Below are positions 1 to 14,500 of a stretch of 64,000 nucleotides of DNA, piece by piece. A program made the position numbers and the translations under genes. Under the pieces are notes generated by a model. The model did no database searches. It worked only from the letters and a program-made list of their open reading frames with translations, and was not told where the DNA came from. The DNA is from Callipepla californica brunnescens. Lineage: Eukaryota > Chordata > Aves > Galliformes > Odontophoridae. Where the stretch lies: NCBI GenBank assembly GCA_023055505.1, contig JALIRH010000003.1, positions 35,652,842 through 35,716,841 on the forward strand, in the 5' to 3' direction. Every line of letters starts with the position of its first letter. The stretch's first letter is position 1.

Positions 1-2844
1 GAAGGAGAGAGTCCACTATAGCAAGTAAACTCATACAGTAGTGATCATTTTCTTACATTCTCTTTCCTCCCTGTGTTAATCAGGAATACCTTCATTGTTG
101 TCAGTGGACTTGCTGCACTGCAGAAATGATGCTGGTGGGACATGACAATCAGACAGTATGTTTTTGTACAGCAGTGGAAGACTCTGACAGGGCTTCCAGT
201 GCTGCTGCTACTAAGCATGCAGTCACACTGTGAGTTTGTCTCCGGAATTATCGTTGACAGTAGTTGCTCCTATTAATGGAATTCTTGAAGAATTTCTCTA
301 CAGAGCAATTTGAGCAGCTGCTGATGAAAGAATTGGCAGAAACAATTAATGTATGAAAGAGTATTCTGTGTAAGTGAAGTGATATGTAATGGCCAGCATC
401 GCTGACTATTGGAGTTCTTATTTCCAAGACTTCTGTACAATTATTGGTATTAGTACTGGAGTTTTTTATCCCTAGTTACAAGCTTATACTACGTCTTACT
501 TTGATGAGATTCATGCAACTGAGTCTTCTTACTGGCTGTAAGATGTTAATGGCAACATGAAACTATATGCTCAATGGAAAATCAATTTATTGGTTACTTC
601 ACCCAAGTCTAGACCTAAAATTATGTTTGTTTTTTTTTTATTTGAGTCCAGTTACTTAAGCTTTCCACTGCTGCATTACTATTTTCTGTTGCTTGGGCAA
701 TAGAAGCAAAAAGCTTCTCCCCAGTAAGAACATGGTACAAAGGTCACAGAAAGCCTCAGAAAATAATTATTGTGCTGTTTTTGGAATCTGCAATCTTTCT
801 GTGTAAATTTTGTAGTTAATGTATTAGAAGTTGGTGAAGAACTTTTTTGCTGCTTCACTTCAATAGATGTGAAAACAGATAAATGAAGGAATAAAAAGAG
901 AAAAGGAGGACATGAGTGACAAATGAAACAGAACCCAAGGAGTGGGAAGTAGCCCAAAATGAATGGAAGAGCTCCCAGAGACACTGGGAGATAAGGCATC
1001 AAGGGGGCACCAATCCTCAGAGAAGAAGTGGGAAGCAAAGGAGAAAATGGAATGAGCCCATTCAAGAAGAGGAATAAGCCTAAGAAGTACCCTTGAGTGC
1101 TCCAGTTGTAGGAGAGCTGTCAGTTGAGATTTTGTTGAATATGAAATAGTTCCTAATTAGCTATCAAAACCATGAGCTGCTCAGAGACAAAAGAAATTTT
1201 CTGTGATGTTGGCAGCCAGATCATATGGGCAAGAGCCTTGGCTAACAGGCACTGAAGCCACTGGAGCATTGCTATATTATACCAACAGAGGACCTGGCCT
1301 TCAGTGCATGCTCTTTGACACTAGCCAGAGTGCTCTGGCAACTTGCAAGAGCAATGCAGTTGGTAGCAAGAGGCAAGCACTGAAACACTGTCAGCACAGA
1401 TATAATGAGGATTTGGAGCATCTGGCAATTATTTTCACCTTTGGGGATTTTCTGTAGTTGACAATTTTACTAGTCTGAATATCAGTCAATTTTCTTCTTT
1501 ATTCCACGGACCTACATAAGGTAGATGGAATCAGGGATGTGCAATCTGTGAATATAGGAGAACTTTTTACATTTTATTAGAGTAATTTAATCTACTACTC
1601 CGGAGCAGGAGAGTAAAGGATTCTGCATGCTCCAGCAATCACTGTTGTAGTGTTCATCAGCAATGTACTTTATTGTAGAACAGTTTTTACAGCTGATAGT
1701 GCAGACTTGAGCTTCATCTGCGTATGTCTTATAGTACCATGGTTCGTCATCAGGTTAGTGAGAGATAGTAGACAAAATTCTTGAGGAAAGCTTCAGTAGA
1801 GCACAGAGTCACGACGTGCCATTCCTCAGCTTCAGATTTTCAACTCAGTTCTGTCAGACTGGCAATGTGATAATTATTGGACTAGGAATGTGCACATGTG
1901 TCTGTGGAGGATGCAAGTGCAGAACTTTCACTGATCCTCCATTACACCAGTTTTACAGCAGACCTCAGCTAACATGGCTCTATTTTGTACAAGTATTCAT
2001 GTGGGAAGAATCAGACCTTACGAATTATCTCTTTTAATTCTCTTTCTGCCGCTTGGTGAATTACTTCTTTACAGATACTGTAATAAGCAAATAATGAAGG
2101 ACTGCAAATGAAATGGGAAGGGAAGTTCTTATGGTTTATAGCAAGATTTAATAGCATTTACTAATTGTGTTTAAATAGCCATTCCTATCAGCAGCAGATA
2201 GATGTATCAGTGAAGGACACCATGTTGGTCCAGGGCCAGCACAGCCCTGACTGGTAATGAACAGGCAATCCAGTAGCATGCAGTTATTACTGAAATATAA
2301 CTTGATTAGGACCCAAATAGGCAGTTGTGATTTCACATACAAATGAATCTATACTTAATTCATTAAAATGTCGTTTTGAACCTTGATATTGCTTCAGTAA
2401 GGGTATCCAGCAGTTTATTCCCACCTGTTCCATGACTGGTGCAGGCTCGATTGAACACTAATACATTTTCTTCCGTGGCAATGTGGTGCTAATTCATTTC
2501 ATGTATAATTGAACAATTTTTAAATAGCCATATTCTTGGAATAACTAGATCTTTTGCAGTGTAGCAAATTATCAAAAAGCATGTAGTAGTAATTTTAATT
2601 AGTCCTAGTTCACATTTTTGGTTTTGATTATATCCGGTTCCATGAACAGTTACGTACAAATATGATCTATGAAATTAACTTTCCTTTCCCTACTCAAGAC
2701 TAGTATCACTTCAGGCAAGAAAGCACAGACATCTTTGGCTGTCTGCAGAAGATAACATCTTTTCTTTGTATAGTGCCAGCCTCTACAATATCTTGTTCAG
2801 ATTTGGGCATCTCACCGCTATGAACAGGTTACAGGCTGGAGAGA

Positions 2845-3060
2845 ATTTGAAGGACAAGCAAGAAGGATTATGAAAGGCCTGAGCTGAGAGTGGCTTACCT
2901 AGAAGAAATAAAGCTTAAGAGCTTGCAATGGGAAGGAGATTGCTGAGAGAGGAGGTGACAATTGCTCTGTAGTATTTCAAGGATGTAAATAAACACAAGG
3001 GGAGAAAATTGTCTTATGGGACAAAGTGGAAGAATAATTTCTTATCCTTTAGTAATGGGA
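2845..3060 (+). repeat. Old CR1-family LINE fragment
   Basis: The sequence follows the pre-3'UTR part of old CR1 elements. It has an 'agcaagaaggattatgaaag' stretch, then 'aagagctt', then 'gacaattgctctgtagtatt' and 'caaggatgtaaata'. These match in order the amniote CR1 consensus as I remember it, with heavy divergence. No coding capacity remains. Boundaries are approximate. Confidence 0.55.
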
Positions 3061-3712
3061 GAGTAGAATATAAACTTGAAAGCATGCTAACAGTGGTTTC
3101 TGTGAGTCAGTGGAATAAATCCCCAAGAACTGAAGTGAATACTTCAGTGTTAGAATGAACCTGTTTGTACATGGCAGGCAGTTATACAAATAAGAAATAT
3201 TAAAGTATGTTTGAGTCTGTCCTGCTTTTAGGAGTCCAGAAACTAACAGTTGGCTGTTACATGTGTATGACATCTAGAAATTTTCAGTGATTTCTTTCTC
3301 AAGACTTCTGCTGTTGTGACATGCGGTACCTAGATAATTTCTGTACTCGATCTAACTCAGTTAACTGTTTTTGTTCCTCATTTGTTTAGTCATACTTTCA
3401 TTAAGGTTTCTTTCTTTGACACTCTAAATCAAGTTCTCACAGCACTTGACCCAAAATGGTGTAAGTCAATGAAAGTCTTTCTACTGGGCTTTGACTTAAA
3501 CCCAGAGATTAGAAAACATGCTTATGTCTAATTAGATGAGATAATCCTCAAATCCTTGCTAAGGGATATTGTATACAGTAGTTCATGTTCAGTATTTGAT
3601 GACTAATGGCTTACTTCTTGAGAGAGGTAGAGTGTAGTTAAGTGTTGCCTAGTGATGAGATTGTTTGGGATTGCAAGGAATGAGTCCCACACAGTGAATC
3701 TGTGAATGTGAA

Positions 3713-3986
3713 GACAGGACAAGAGGGAATGGCCACAAGTTGCTCCAGGGAAGATTTAGATCAGATTTGAGGAAAAATCTTTTCTCCAAAAGAGTGGTCA
3801 GGCACCGGAATAGCCTTCCTAGGGAGGTGGTTGAGGCACCATTCCTAGCGCTGTTCAAGAAGCATTTAGATGAGGTGCTGAGGGATTTGATTTAGTAGCT
3901 TAGTGGGTAGGGATGGTGGTGGGAGGATGGTTGGACTACATGATCTTGGAAGTCCTTTCCAACCTAATGTATCTATGAATCTATGG
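3713..3986 (+). repeat. CR1 LINE 3' end
   Basis: This is a 5'-truncated CR1 3' terminus in forward orientation. It runs from 'gacaagagggaatggccaca' through 'agggaggtggttgaggcacc' and 'ggatggttggactacatgat' to the terminal 'tccaacctaatgtatctatg'. The end consists of near-repeats of an 8-bp unit (atctatga), as expected for CR1, which lacks a poly(A) tail. It sits in the inferred KIF26B intron. Confidence 0.9.
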
Positions 3987-5927
3987 AAATGTAGTGATCT
4001 GATAACTTCTTGCAAATGAGCCTGTGACCATGAATTTGGAGCTTAAGCAGGCTCTACAGGAATTTGCGACATAAATCAGGATTTGTGCCACTGAAGTGGC
4101 ACAAGCAGAACTGTATGATTTTCCTCTTCAAAGTCAGAAAAACATATAAATGGGATTTGTGACCTTAACTTGCAAAATAAGCGAAAATTTCATTTGCATT
4201 CTCTAGACAAATTGTTGAATAATGCTTCTTCAGACTTTCTTTTCTCTGACTCTTATTTCTCGAATATGGAACTTAACTGAACTCTCTCAGGCCTTAGAAA
4301 CTTTGAGGTGACTAATGTGGTTGCAAATGCTGGATATGCCAGCCAGTTTGTCACGTTGCTTCAGGAGCATTTGGTACAGCATTATGCCTGTGAGATGTTT
4401 TTCTCTATACAAACTTATACCAAAATTCTTATTTTTGTAACGTGTTTTAGAGGAAAACAGTGAAGACAATCCCCTTACTGCCCTTCAGATACCAGCCAGC
4501 TTCTGCTGGATGATCAAAGTTTCTGGATGGTGGTTGCCTCTGGGCCTGTATGCAGTGAACAGATGTGAAGTGAGTTTTTTAAAATATGCATTGACTTTTC
4601 AAAGTTAAGCAGACTGGTTAGAACTAAATTCTGAAATATTAAAATTAGTTCCCTCTCCTGCTGCAGAACCAAACTTGTTAGATTATTTTAATTTTTAATT
4701 TTTTGTTTGTTTGTACAGACTATCAAGCAACATGTTTTCCAGTAATCTGTGATGAGATTTGCTAAAAGTAATTTCAGTCAGCAGGTTTGGGGGTTTGAGA
4801 TGTATTTTGTCTCATCTCATTTTGTACGCCATCAGCAAAACTGTTCTCCCAGCTTTATTTATTATCATGGTTTATTTCTGAGACTTGAGATACTGAATGG
4901 TTTCTCTCCCTGTTCCTTAGTTTGTTCTCTTAGGCAGAAAAAGAGTTTTTCTCATTTAGCAAATCGGTGATAAAATGTACACTAGCACTGGTAGAAATAT
5001 CGGGGTTTCTGGCTCTGCAGATCAGAGAGCTGGATTGGTAGGACCACGTCAGTGGCTGTTTTGGGTGCTGTTGCAAACCTGGGACCTATAGAGATACAGA
5101 CTTCAATCTCTATAATCATAACAAAGGGAGAAATTGGGAGCTGTAGTAGATATAAAGGGATTCTGGGGCTCAGGAGTGGAATTGTGATGTATTCTACTCT
5201 CTGCAGCAGCAGGTGCTCTCACTGATTGAGACTTTTGTCCCACTTCCTGCACCACAGGCATCTCTCACAGCTTGCAGCACGCCCAGGTGTCCCTCCTGCC
5301 TTCAGCAGTAGTACCAGAGGACAGGGATCTCTCAGAGCTTCCATATCCTTGTGCTGAGGGCAGCTTAGGCTGCAGTAGACTCCTGTGCCATTCAACTCAG
5401 AGACAGCTGGAGAGCAAACAAGGGCAGCCACTTACAGCGGGACTTAATGAAAGAGCTTTATCGTTTCTCTACCTGGAACCTGAAGTGCCCTGAAATAGTC
5501 TTTTAAGCACAGAACACAATTTTCATGTCTGCCTCCAGCTATAAACACAGTAGCAGAATCGCTTCTGTTTTTAGACCATGTTTTCTCTTTGTTGCAAACA
5601 AGGATTTTCATGGGCTCCCTGTGATGTGCTTTGAAGTTATACACCTGCACAAAAGGAATTAGATTCCATGTCGAGGTGTGATACCTAGTTGCTGTATACT
5701 GCACAGGAAAAAATGTGTTTTGTAAGCTATGATGTTACAGAAATAACTATAATTCTGCAGAAAGATAGTGTGCTGGGAGCTCTCTGTACTCAGACCACAC
5801 CAATGTGCATTTTGTGAGCCCTGCTTACTCTTGTGTATGGGCATTTCTGAAGTGGCTGAAGATAGTTGTTCCTGTGCCAAAGGGAACCAAGGGTGACTGT
5901 GCTATAGTTGCCATAGTTCTATGTAAA

Positions 5928-5949
5928 TATATATATACACACACACACA
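5928..5949. repeat. (AT)n(AC)n microsatellite
   Basis: A short run of alternating AT passes directly into alternating AC, about 22 bp in all. It is intronic simple sequence. Confidence 0.9.
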
Positions 5950-8900
5950 AAATATCTTTCTGTAGTATGTATTTTTCACTCAGGGCTGGTGGAGGACCAA
6001 AGCTGAACGGGATTTGACTCTAAAAATGCATGCCCGTGAAAGAGAGCCAGTTGGCAGGCTACAGAGTTTTTTCCTCCAGTGAGATTTGTGAAACTCTGCC
6101 ATGTTTTTTCAGCCAAGAGTTGAGGTTGTTTACTGTGGAGAGTGTTTTACATACAAAGTGAGGACGTGCTTTGGTAACCCTTGAGGTTGGTTCCTCATAC
6201 AGAATATAAAATAATCAGTTATCAGTTTAACAGGCTTTTCTTTTTTCCTTGTTGGCTGACTATTGCCATTTTAGATTTCAGTATCTTGTGTAATGGCGTT
6301 ATAATTGGTGATTTTTGCTGGTCTTAGGATACGTTTGGTTGCAGTACTTTATGAGTTCCTTCCCCTGAAATTATTTCTGTGTGTGTGTCAGACATAAAGC
6401 TCATGTAGGCTATGCAACCAGTCCTCAGTGGCCATTTGTAGATGCTATGTCAGGTCCTCTAACATTCCTCTCAGCACAGCAAGCACCGTAGCAATAAGGA
6501 TGCTATCTGGGGGAAGACTGTTAATGCTGTGGCTCTGAATGTGATGCTTTAGGTCTCACTCTTGTACACACTACCAGGGGCTGTCACTTGTGTTCCCAGC
6601 AGGGTCACGACTTGTCCAGTAAAGGCCATGGGGCTTCTGCAACACCATGACAGAACTTCCTTGGCCTCTTGTCTGATGTCAAACACACTTGTTAGGCATG
6701 CTGTGAAAATTGAAATGGATATTTTCATCTTCTCAAGATAATTCATAATTCAGCTCATATTTTCTACCAGATGTCTTCCTTTTATTATTTTTTTTTTAAC
6801 AAAAATATTTTAACAATGTTTGCTATTGGAAACAGGTACCGCAGTAAGACTTTCTTTACAAACTGGCCTTTTTCATTAAAGAGACTACATTGTTTGACAA
6901 GCAGGATTTTGAATTTTCTTTTACAATATTATTATCTCACATCCATACAAAAGATAATAGAAGCTTTGAAAATATATTTTTAATTCCATTGTCCATGTTC
7001 TGTCTATCAGTATTGTTCCAGGTATCAGAGTGATACCCGATTGTTTTAGGGAATCTCAGCTACATGCTAATAACTGTCTAGATGCCTGATCAGAGAGCCA
7101 CTGTCCTGTTGCTAAACATGTTCCTTTAGCTAAAGACCAGAGAACAACAGGTAACTGAAAAGAATAACAAAACTGCACGTCTTTTAGATGTTTACTTGAG
7201 TGTTAAGAATGAAGTCGCTTCAGGCTGCAACTGAGATTACAGTAAGGTAATCAATCTAACTGTAATGGTGTGAATATGTGAGAATCATTCTGACTAGTAA
7301 TTATACATCTCTTATAAGCACTGAACAGTTATTTTATGTCTATATTGAAATCTGCTCTAAGTTCAGAATATAAAACTTTTCATCATAATTTTATGTTCCT
7401 AACCATACAGCTATAAAATCAGTAACTGTATGCTTCATAAGTATTACCAGTTTAGTTTTCTTTTACCTTAATGTATCTCCCAGAAATATAAAAATCAAAG
7501 TTTGTCATATTAATATATAATTCTGTAATCTAATGCATTCTATATTCTTCTCTGTACATTATTTATGCCACTAACTGGAGCTTCAGATCAGTTTCCTTCT
7601 AAAAGTTCACAATTTGGAAGCAGAGTTCTGTTCTGCCAAAAGCTAACTAATAATATTATTTTTTAACTTAATTTTAATGTAATCATTTATTATAACAATG
7701 TTTTATTATTTTATTATTGTCACTGTTGCAGCATCTGTAGTCCGTGGTTGTTCAGAATCCAAATTCTGGATCCAGTTTCTCAAACGCTTTTATAATCTCA
7801 AGACATATTGGGAGAGAAGGAAGTGGACATCATTAGTAACCATGTTTCTGATTCAGGGCCATTCCAGGGGCCTAGCATTCCAGTTAAAACCTTCTGGAGG
7901 CTTAACTGGCAGCAGATGCTCCAGCATGCCTGTTGGGCCTCCTGCCTGGTGTCTCTGTGGGACACAGCTCACATTGCCATGACCTTATCTCTGACGTGTT
8001 CCATCTGTTATCTGCAGTTATATCCTTGGCAATCTCCTATGCTAGATGTGTAGGAGACCTATTGGAAATAGTGTCTTGACTGCTGCTTTGGTGATTCCAC
8101 TCCTAAACATCCTCTGTTATAATATATGATGTTCTTTTAATGGTGAAGAAGGTCTAGAGATGTGTGAAGCTCTCATCCTTTTATGTTTTCTTTTATGCTT
8201 GCTAGGTCTGAAATGGGATGGTGTATACTGCTGTGCTAATTGATTAAATGACATCTATCATAACATAAAGAGATCAAATAGAATTATTTTTTTCTCCTGT
8301 GTTACAGTTTAAAGCTCTCAATTCTGCTTAGATCATTAGCATATAATTTTCACATGAGCTAGCCAGAAGGTCCCTAAATAAAAATTAGTAGAAAAGATTA
8401 GCTCGGAAAGCTACACTGGTAATGAGCTGTTGCACTATAGTAATGTGTGAGGTTTATAGTTCATATCTAGCCCTAATCAGTGATAAGTGCAAGTTGTCAG
8501 CATTTGATAGCTAATTGGTGTTTCTTGGAATTACATTGCAACAAAAACATCGAAATTAAAATAAGGCTTTTCTTTATGTATGACAAGTTAAGAGTTAATT
8601 ATCAACACTTAGGTTAAATACACCTCTTAGCTAAAATATATGCAAATCTGTTCCTCAGAGGGAGTATTCATGGGTCATCAGAACATCTTTGGTCCCTTTT
8701 GTATCATAATTTACTTTTCTTGGAAACAGATACAGTGGCATCTTTACAAAAACAGAACAGGATCTTTAAGCCATTTGCTACGTGTTTAATGTATCATAAA
8801 TCTCATGCACATATAGCTTAAATCTGGGCTACTGGAAAATATTAACAAGGCAATAATGACTTGAACTCTCATGACAGCCCATTTGTTATTGACTGTATTT

Positions 8901-10364
8901 ACTCCATGTTCATTTGAGAACTGCTATCCTCCTGCAGAATTAATTGAACATAGAATCATAATATGAATCTGAAAAATTATATAGCAGGAATAATTTAAGC
9001 CACAGGACATGATGGACTTAAAAGCTCAGCTAACTTGACATCTGTGAGCTGAGATTTTTGTCACTGCACAGCTATAACTGGGTGGCTTTAATCGCTCTCA
9101 TAATGCTAATTTGGGGAATGTCCTGTCTATCCTCAGTAGCTGGTGCTGGGAATGATTTCTCTACACAGTGTTATCTTTTAAAACTGTGGAGTCTGAAGAG
9201 CTTCAAGAGTGGGGCTGGCTCTAAAATACATGCTGCAGAGATTGTTTGCCACTTTCTGATTGATAGGAATGTAGCATCATCTTACTGTCTATTCCCATCA
9301 TCCCAATAGATTTTTTAAATTGGCTGTTTAATTGACCATTTCCGATCAAATTTAACATGGGCATAGACCTTCAGATCTTTGAAACCTATGCAGGGCTCCT
9401 GGGACCGGGTGAGGAACACAGCAGAAGCAGGTATCAGCTCAGGCTGGGCCTTGAAGGCTTGAGGCAATGCTTATACGCTGCACTGTGTGCAAGATCACAC
9501 AAGGAGTTGAAATTGGAGGAGAAGAGTCATTGGAAGAGGCTGGAATGCAGGAAGGGAGAGTCACAGGGAGTATGGAGAAGAGGGGACAGCAATAGTATAG
9601 GAAATGGAGAAACATAAGTCACAAGTCCAGAAGATACCATTCTTCATTTATTCCTCTATTCACAGTATGACTTGTTCATTTATTCAGATCCTCGCTGTTT
9701 GAAGTGCAATTAGATGAATGTATTTTCCTGCTGAGTAAAATCCATACAGTCAGCAGACAAGCCCCTCTCTAAATGATTTGCTCATCAGCATGTATAGGAG
9801 GATAGAGTGAAGAGAGGAGCTGAAATGAGTTCAATTCTAGATTGTCTGAATTAAATGATTGATTTTTCCTATTGCAATAACTGCAAAAGTTAGCATTGAA
9901 ACTTTAAGAAAGTCCTGCTACAGTACAAATTCAATATTAGTATTCACATGTTGGAAGAACAAGTCCCAAAGACCTGAATGAGTTGAAACTCACTGTGGAG
10001 TAAATACAGACACCAGATATTGTCTTCTTGGAGGGGGAGCCTTGAAAAGACTGTTCCCAAGATATGGATATATAGAATAGCCATTTGTGTATTTGCATTC
10101 AGCACTCCTTTGTGACAGCCCTGGATATGACTCTCACTCTCTCTTTTACATATAATGATACCTAACATTTGATTTTCTAGGTGAAAGCGTGGTGGAAAAT
10201 GTCATCTGTCCTAAATCTGAGTAAATAACTGAATTGGTGTCCTATGAGAAATTATTTGTTAAGCTGAAGAAGACAGGGAGCTATAAAATGCATCTGATAG
10301 TGAAGACTGATGAGACAGCAGTAGCTTGCATTGAAGTGGGAGCTATCAGAGTAGAGGAAAGGCC

Positions 10365-10490
10365 ACCAGGGAAGTTCCACAAGGATCAGTTTTGGGAGAG
10401 ATTTTATTTAGTGTTATTATCAGCAGCCTTGACGCATAAAGCAGAAGCATGCTAATGGCTGTGGCTGGTTGCACAAAGCTAAAGCCATCC
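10365..10490 (+). repeat. LINE (CR1-like) reverse transcriptase relic
   Basis: In the frame starting at 10372 the DNA reads E-V-P-Q-G-S-V-L-G-E-I-L-F-S-V-I-I-S-S-L-D. This is the LINE reverse-transcriptase signature whose usual form is GVPQGSVLGP followed by a hydrophobic run and INDLD. A stop follows soon after. A second weak match to the catalytic ADDTKLG region appears about 40 bases later as C-T-K-L. The element is a decayed internal ORF2 fragment with no 3' end visible. Confidence 0.55.
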
Positions 10491-11444
10491 TCTGTACAAA
10501 GGAAGAGCATCAGATGGGAGCATCTGTGGGACTTGAGGGCTGGAGAATCAAAAAGGCAATAATGGCTTGAGCAAGGGCTTGTCTTGACAGTCTACTAACA
10601 ATTTCTACTGAATCTGGGAGCTCGTCAGCTATGCAGAGGAGTGGGATGTGTTTGCCAATTTAAGCATATTGGTTAAGAATGACAGATGTCCACAGGTGAC
10701 ATAGCAGTGAGAAGGTTGCAGTGAAGTCTGCAAAAATATCAGGAATGACAATAGAAAAATATTAATTATTAAAGGATGAATTCAGTCTGAAACAAATACA
10801 AGAAAGACTAGCAAAGGAAGCAAGATAGCTCTTCTTGTGAGAGAAGATTAAATTAATTTGTCTTGCATACTCAAATTGAGTGAGGAAAGGAAGAGACTGT
10901 GAGCAACAACATGTCTGTAATTGCAGCAGGAACGTTCCTGTCTCTGGGGAGGGAGAGCACTGGAAAACAAAGGGCCATGCTGGAACATGGGTAAACAAGG
11001 GAGTAGATGGCTTCTAGTGTGCTGCCCTCAAATGAAAGTCTGGGTGGGAACTGCTAGGAATTCCTAATGTTTTTAAGGATGGATGTTGTAAATATTTAAG
11101 GAGGATTATATGATTCTCACTACTGGGTAGGGGCAGGAGGTGGTAATTCAGTTTCTTCCCACCCCGTGTCACCCCCTTTTTGATGACAGACTCACAGAAA
11201 TCCATGCTCACAGAAACAAGTGATCCATCCCTCTTTCCTTCTTCTCCTTCAGTGGTTGTTGTCCATATGCTTTCTTTTAACAGAATGATTATAATTCCTT
11301 TTGGCTTATGTCTCCAGACACAATGACCAGGGATTGAAGGGATTCTGATGAATGCCCATTCTTAGGAGAGCATAGCAGGCATGCAGAGAGGATGCAGAAG
11401 GGAGGCTGCAGAGCTATGCTGTAAACCACAATGACACAACACTA

Positions 11445-11530
11445 AGAATAAAAGAAAGGCCATACTGATTCAGGCCAAATGTCCCCCTGGTATCCTGTCT
11501 AAATTCAATAGCAGATGCCAAGTAGAGAGT
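11445..11530 (-). repeat. Ancient CR1-family relic, reverse orientation
   Basis: The + strand reads 'gaaaggccatactgattcag', then 'gccaaatgtcc', then 'tatcctgtct' and 'gcagatgcca'. This follows in order a common reptile and bird repeat ('ggccatactgggtcagacca', 'aggtccatctagcccagtat', 'cctgtct', 'ggccaatgccag') that I know as the reverse complement of an old CR1 3' region. It is strongly diverged and short. Confidence 0.5.
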
Positions 11531-14500
11531 CTTAAGACTAGAGCTTTGCCAAAATACTCTTGCAACATCAACTGTTTTCAGCTGCAGGAATTACTGAACT
11601 TCAGCAGCAGCTCTGTAAACAGAAGAGGGAACTTCAAGGCACATAGTAAATGAGTCCAGTGTGAGGCTCTCTGACGACAGTTGAAGGTTAAAAGGAACTT
11701 TTTATGAAAGACTGGCTCAGCTTATGTTTGAAGTTTTATTTTAATGCATCTGGGATTTTGAACACTTAACTTGTAAATAGATAACTTCTTTTTTACCATT
11801 TAGAGCTAAATACATACAAACAGTAGCAGTTGAATTTTGCTGTCTGGCACTCACAATCCTGCTCTGACTGCCAATCTTGTGGAGAGGCAGCTATTAGCAT
11901 GGAAATACTTGAATTCACTGTTGATTTTCTGGGTGTAATAGGTGCCTATTGAATGCTAAAGCGTGATCTGATTATCTCAGGTATAACTGCAAGCTATATA
12001 AGAGTTGCTACATGGCAAGTTTAAAGGAGCTCCTTGCCTTTGCTATTACAGGCTACTAAGAGATCTGTGAAGTGATAGAGATATCACAGAGTCACAGCAT
12101 TGTGTGAGAGTCTGTGGAAGAGCTCATCTAATTAATGGCATTGCAGTGGGCAAATAAATCCCACTAAAATAAAGAATCCATTTTAAAGGGGAGGAAACTT
12201 CACATGATATGAAAAATGCATGTGCATCATTAATATTTTAAGTTATTGAGTAGATGAAGATAAATGCATTTGGTTCAGATGATCTCCAAATAGTTTACAT
12301 GATAAATCTACATACATTTAAAATAATTACATATTGATTATTACTTAGAATAAGAAGTATTTGCATGGAAACTGGGGTCCCTTGAGTTTTATTTGGAGTC
12401 CTCTCTGAATGAAGTATGATGAAGTATGAGGAGAGGTATAAGAAACAAACATATACTTCTCTTGTTTCTATGTTTATAGATGTGAAAATTCGCATTGCCC
12501 TGTAGCAGCTGCTAGATTTTGCCCCATCCTGCCAAGACTTTTTAAACACATCATAAAACTGTCTGTGGTTCCATGGTTTGACTTCATTCCCATGTATTTG
12601 ACTTCAAGAAGGGATTATTCTATTAATCATCTCACACATCCTGTCACTATATCTGTAGAAGCCCAATTCAAACCCAGCTGAAGCTATGGGAGCCTTTCTG
12701 TTGACTTCAGTGACTGCTTGTTTCAGACCAATCTGCTATGGTTTTCAGCTCACAGAATCTCAAAACTGGAGCTTGTTTTCAGGCATCACCAAAACCAGGC
12801 AAGGGTAGAGTTGTTTTTTATTAATCTGTGATCTTTAATTGAAGTCCATGACAGTGTCATCATTGATTGTTACTCAGTCTGTTTCATTACATCTTTATAT
12901 CAGCCCAGCCCATCTGTGGCCAAAAGTTGTTGCTGGCCATTCATTTTTTTATGAAATGAGTTTTTGGTCTCTCTTAAGTTCCTAAGAAGCTCATCCCATC
13001 CCAGTTGGCTGTTGGCAGTACAGGTATGGAGATCAGGAGTTACAGGCTGGAGAACACTGCATTCATCTGATTCTGTAAACACTGTCGTAGGCATCTTAAG
13101 AAACCCGTTTTGACCCTGAATTTATGTATTGAGTGGTTAAGCAAAATAGAATCCATGAAGTAAAAATGTCTTTCTGTTTATTCTAATTTTTCAGAAAAAT
13201 GAAGATGTAAAGAAGAATCTCAGCTTTCAGAGAAAGAATGTGTAAAGCTAGACAATCAAGCCCAGACTTAGTCGCTATGTTACTTACCCAGATTTTTTGA
13301 AAACAACAGGCACACACAGTATCTACTGCCTTTAGTGGAATTTTGCAAGTGCCTAGTATCTTCACTTACTACCTTTACATGCCAATACAGTATTCCAAAA
13401 TATCAGTTCTGAACTCCTAGACGATTTGCATGTGCAGTTCCCCAACTGATAAATGGGACGTGGCATATAAAATTTCCCCAGTTTTGGAACTTGTTTCACC
13501 GTCTTGATTCCTATTCTGAGTTAGTGCATCAACTAGATGTAACAAAGTCCATCTCCCCTGCCAATTAAGAGAGACTGCTTCTTTTAGCAGCTTTTAAGTT
13601 TCAGCTTTCTCTGTGAAAGAGAGGTTGGAGTTGTATGTGAAGAGGAACTTTTAGGAGCTAATGAATTGATTCCCAGGAACGACAGTAAGTCTTGAGGCCT
13701 GTGACTATATATTTTGCTCTGATGTTGTTAATTCCATATTTCCACTACATTCTGCATTCTGTTTTGAAAATTTACTGCTAGTACCCACTTTCATGAGAGT
13801 GCATATTTTTTAATCTGTTGATCTAAATGAATGATTCTGAGATAATCAGCATCAAGAAAATCATGTTTCTAGCAATTTCTTATGTTTTGGTATCCAAAAA
13901 TGTATAAGCACTGGCTGAGAGGCCCTGTGGTTAGTACTTTCTCTTAACCTGTGTGCCTCTCTGGTAGGGTAGAGTTCAGTAAGTCTCGGTCTTGTTGCTG
14001 TGGAAGCAAAGGTGAGATTTCTACCCATCCACAGAACCACCAATTTACAAAGATGTCTGAGACTTTTAAACTGTTATCTCAGAGTTTCTTGAAATTGGCC
14101 AACAGACTTAATGTTTGTTGATATGAGACAAGCTTGTGCACAGAAATGTAGGCAGAATTAACTTTGCATTTGCCTTTCTTCTGGAGTGTCTCTAGTGAGT
14201 AGGCATAGGTGAATTGCATAATTTTCATAATATTAGTGACAGATGAAATCTGCTGTTTGTTTTCTTTCCATTCTGTGCAGGAGTGTGCACACTCTACAGT
14301 AATTCTGTGGGTTGAAGGCTGCAAGGGCCTGGCATATAAAATCTTCCTAATCAGAATGAAAGATATTCTGCTAAGTGACCTTCCAGTTTCCTGGAGATGT
14401 CATCTGTTTATGCTAGCAGCAGCTCCAAGAGGAGTGGTTTCTAAATCTGAACAACAGTCAATTTATTTTCAGGTACAACTCTAGTTGGGATTGCAATTAG

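Noticed and set aside
679..1065. 128-codon hydrophobic open frame on the - strand
   Set aside because: It begins at a TTG rather than ATG, its hydrophobic bias comes from purine-rich complementary DNA, and no family is recognised.
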